This document shows positions 5,782 through 7,302 of a stretch of 7,302 nt of DNA, piece after piece (position 1 is the first letter of the stretch; every line of letters begins with the position of its first letter). Position numbers and translations under genes: made by a program. The DNA lies in assembly GCA_003212115.1 (NCBI GenBank), contig QCQS01000042.1:1-7302 (forward strand). The letters run 5' to 3'. The notes under the pieces were generated by a model. It was not told where the DNA came from. It was given only the letters and a program-made list of their open reading frames with translations, and made no database searches. The stretch comes from Prochlorococcus sp. AG-455-E15 (GTDB taxonomy: Bacteria > Cyanobacteriota > Cyanobacteriia > PCC-6307 > Cyanobiaceae).

Positions 5782-6681
5782 TTAATTATAACTCTGATTA
5801 AATGCATAAACATCTTTGGCTATTAATGGTAAAAAGGAAGTATCTTTAGAATATTTTTCTCCATTACAAAAAACAACTAATAATGTGTGTAAAGATTGAC
5901 TATTAGTCCACCAAGCTGAATCATGTCTAACTTCAGACATTAAGCCTGCTTTACTCCAAAGATTAATGCTTTCTGGTAATCCTTCACCCAAAAAACCATC
6001 TATTTGATTAAGAGAATCGTTTTTAAGAACAACTTTATTTAAATTTCTTTTTAAAAAACTTCGTAGATTTAAGTCATTTTTCTGATAATCAATATGAATC
6101 ATAATTTCCTCCAAAACCCTTGCAGCTGAATCAGAATTCATAGCGTTTCTATTTTTATTATCATGCCCATAAAATTCTTTTTCACGACCATATGGTCCAT
6201 CATCCCAGGTCTTCTGACAACAATTTATACCACTCAATTCCTCCCAATGTAAATCATGTAGCCAATCGTTTATTATACTTCTTTGATATTTCCAATTTTC
6301 CCATAATTCCCCTTCAATACAAGGTCCACTCGTTGTTCCTGTAAGTAAATCAATTAAGAAGCTTGTTGCATTATTACTTGAGAAAGACAACATTTTCCTT
6401 ACAGCATCATTAAGTTCATCTGATAATAATAAACGTCCTTTTTTAATCCAACTAAATGCAGCAAGGCCATAAACCAACTTGACTATGCTCGCAGGGTAAA
6501 CCATTTTTTTATTATTAATACCAGTTCCAAAACCTTTAAATACACTTTTATTTTCACTTTTATAATTAATCCAAGTTATGGCAATATCTTCTCTTGAAAA
6601 ATCTTTATTATTAGAGCATACTCTCCCTAAAATATCATTTAGGGCTAGACCCATCTCTTTACTTAAATTGTAAAAGGTCAT
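5782..6681 (-). CDS. Class A beta-lactamase-like serine hydrolase
   Basis: This is a 299-aa serine hydrolase of the class A beta-lactamase/penicillin-binding fold (PenP-like group). The motifs occur in order and at normal spacing: S65-I-V-K68 (nucleophile and general base), S102-N103-N104 in the SDN position, and K244-A-G246 in the KTG position. R178-N-x-M-N-x-D-x-A-A-R-V-L matches the helix after the omega loop. I cannot find the ExxLN omega-loop motif that holds the deacylating glutamate (Glu166) of true beta-lactamases, so a carboxypeptidase, amidase or esterase role is more likely than drug resistance. The N-terminus shows neither a signal peptide nor a membrane helix, implying a cytoplasmic enzyme unless the start is misassigned; Met10 is an alternative start. 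Neither start has a good Shine-Dalgarno sequence. It diverges from the NlpC/P60 gene with only 3 bp between start codons. Confidence 0.85.
   Translation of the reverse strand: MTFYNLSKEMGLALNDILGRVCSNNKDFSREDIAITWINYKSENKSVFKGFGTGINNKKMVYPASIVKLVYGLAAFSWIKKGRLLLSDELNDAVRKMLSFSSNNATSFLIDLLTGTTSGPCIEGELWENWKYQRSIINDWLHDLHWEELSGINCCQKTWDDGPYGREKEFYGHDNKNRNAMNSDSAARVLEEIMIHIDYQKNDLNLRSFLKRNLNKVVLKNDSLNQIDGFLGEGLPESINLWSKAGLMSEVRHDSAWWTNSQSLHTLLVVFCNGEKYSKDTSFLPLIAKDVYAFNQSYN
6673..6677 (+). promoter_or_regulatory. Shine-Dalgarno-like AAAGG for the NlpC/P60 gene
   Basis: AAAGG sits 7 bp before the ATG at 6685 and lies inside the first codons of the opposite-strand serine hydrolase gene. It supports 6685 as the start of the NlpC/P60 gene. 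The frame upstream closes at TAA 6664-6666 with no other ATG. Confidence 0.4.
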
Positions 6682-6684
6682 TGT

Positions 6685-7302
6685 ATGGAAAATTATAAAA
6701 ATCCTGTCTCACTATTTAAACAAACTAATTTTTCAAAAACTATTTGGTGGAAGTTAAAAGTTAATATTTCTGGATATCAAAATGAAAAGGAAGATAAATT
6801 AGTTACTGAAATATTTAAAAATAGAATTTTTAGGCTTATTTATCCAAATATTTCTCAAAACAACCATAAATTATCAAGAATATTAGTCCAACTATATGAA
6901 GATGGTTACGTCTGTTGGATAAATTTAGATGGATTAATTATTGAGCAATACGAATTAGGAAAACCTGAGAATGCTAAAAAGGAACACTTCTCTATAAAAG
7001 ATAAAGTTCATTCAATTTTAAAATGGATCAAGGATCAATCAGAGTTAAATAATGAATACCTTTGGGGAGGAACATTAGGCCCCAATTTTGATTGTTCAGG
7101 ATTAATTCAGACTGCTTTTTTAAAGCATCAAATTTATATACCTCGAGACTCTTTTCAAATAAAAAGTTTTTGTAAACACCTTTTTTACTATAAAGAATCA
7201 TATACGGCTCTAAGACCAGGCGATCTTTTATTTTTTGGAAATGAACAAAAATGTGATCATATTGGAATCTACAATGGAGACGGATTGTATTACCATAGCT
7301 CT
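6685..7302 (+). CDS. NlpC/P60 cysteine peptidase with N-terminal SH3b-like domain, 3'-truncated by window edge
   Basis: The frame runs open for 206 codons to the window end. The N-terminal part (about 45-95), with LVQLYEDGYVCWINLDGL, resembles the bacterial SH3 domain of the cyanobacterial SH3b-NlpC/P60 enzymes described from Anabaena and Nostoc, which cut gamma-D-Glu-diamino acid bonds in murein peptides. The catalytic domain follows: YLWGG at 126-130, the nucleophile motif D136-C137-S-G, PRD at 153-155, RPGDLLFF at 177-184, the catalytic H192 in CDHIGIY, and H204 as the probable third residue. Only a short C-terminal piece should be missing. There is no signal peptide, which suits a cytoplasmic role in recycling murein peptides. 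The ATG is preceded by AAAGG. The promoter must lie within the coding sequence of the divergent serine hydrolase. Confidence 0.9.
   Translation, partial: MENYKNPVSLFKQTNFSKTIWWKLKVNISGYQNEKEDKLVTEIFKNRIFRLIYPNISQNNHKLSRILVQLYEDGYVCWINLDGLIIEQYELGKPENAKKEHFSIKDKVHSILKWIKDQSELNNEYLWGGTLGPNFDCSGLIQTAFLKHQIYIPRDSFQIKSFCKHLFYYKESYTALRPGDLLFFGNEQKCDHIGIYNGDGLYYHSS

Overview
The window looks like a piece of a marine picocyanobacterial chromosome, most likely a high-light Prochlorococcus or a close relative. The reasons are the very A/T-rich base composition, a ferredoxin-type glutamate synthase carrying the cyanobacterial/plastid insertion, a lipoyl synthase, an NlpC/P60 protein resembling the cyanobacterial SH3b-NlpC/P60 murein peptidases, and extremely tight gene packing. 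The genus assignment is inferred from these features; no database comparison was possible.

Layout. Positions 2-3400 (+) hold the C-terminal three quarters of ferredoxin-dependent glutamate synthase (5' end outside the window). A 97-aa YciI-family protein (3401-3694, +) starts directly on the base after its stop codon. Lipoyl synthase (3700-4593, -) converges on this pair with 5 bp between stop codons. The only long non-coding stretch is 4594-4884. It holds the probable lipA promoter and several inverted and direct repeats. It leads into a serine-recombinase-like gene (4885-5562, +) and a 70-aa protein of unknown function (5564-5776, +), separated by 1 bp. A class A beta-lactamase-like serine hydrolase (5782-6681, -) converges on that pair, again with 5 bp between stops. 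It diverges, with 3 bp between start codons, from an NlpC/P60 cysteine peptidase (6685 to the window end, +).

How the genes relate. gltB serves nitrogen assimilation and lipA cofactor synthesis; their proximity looks like ordinary genome compaction. The serine hydrolase and the NlpC/P60 protein both belong to families acting on peptidoglycan-type substrates, so they may share a role in cell-wall turnover or recycling. Neither shows a signal peptide.

The part most worth a second look is 4594-5776. It contains a recombinase-fold protein in which the nucleophilic serine is threonine and two other active-site arginines are lysine, an uncertain start next to a possible frameshift site, a repeat-rich upstream region and an unrecognised small partner gene. 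It could be a decayed or repurposed recombinase, perhaps a DNA-binding regulator. I did not find a clear mobile element, CRISPR array, tRNA, rRNA or rho-independent terminator.
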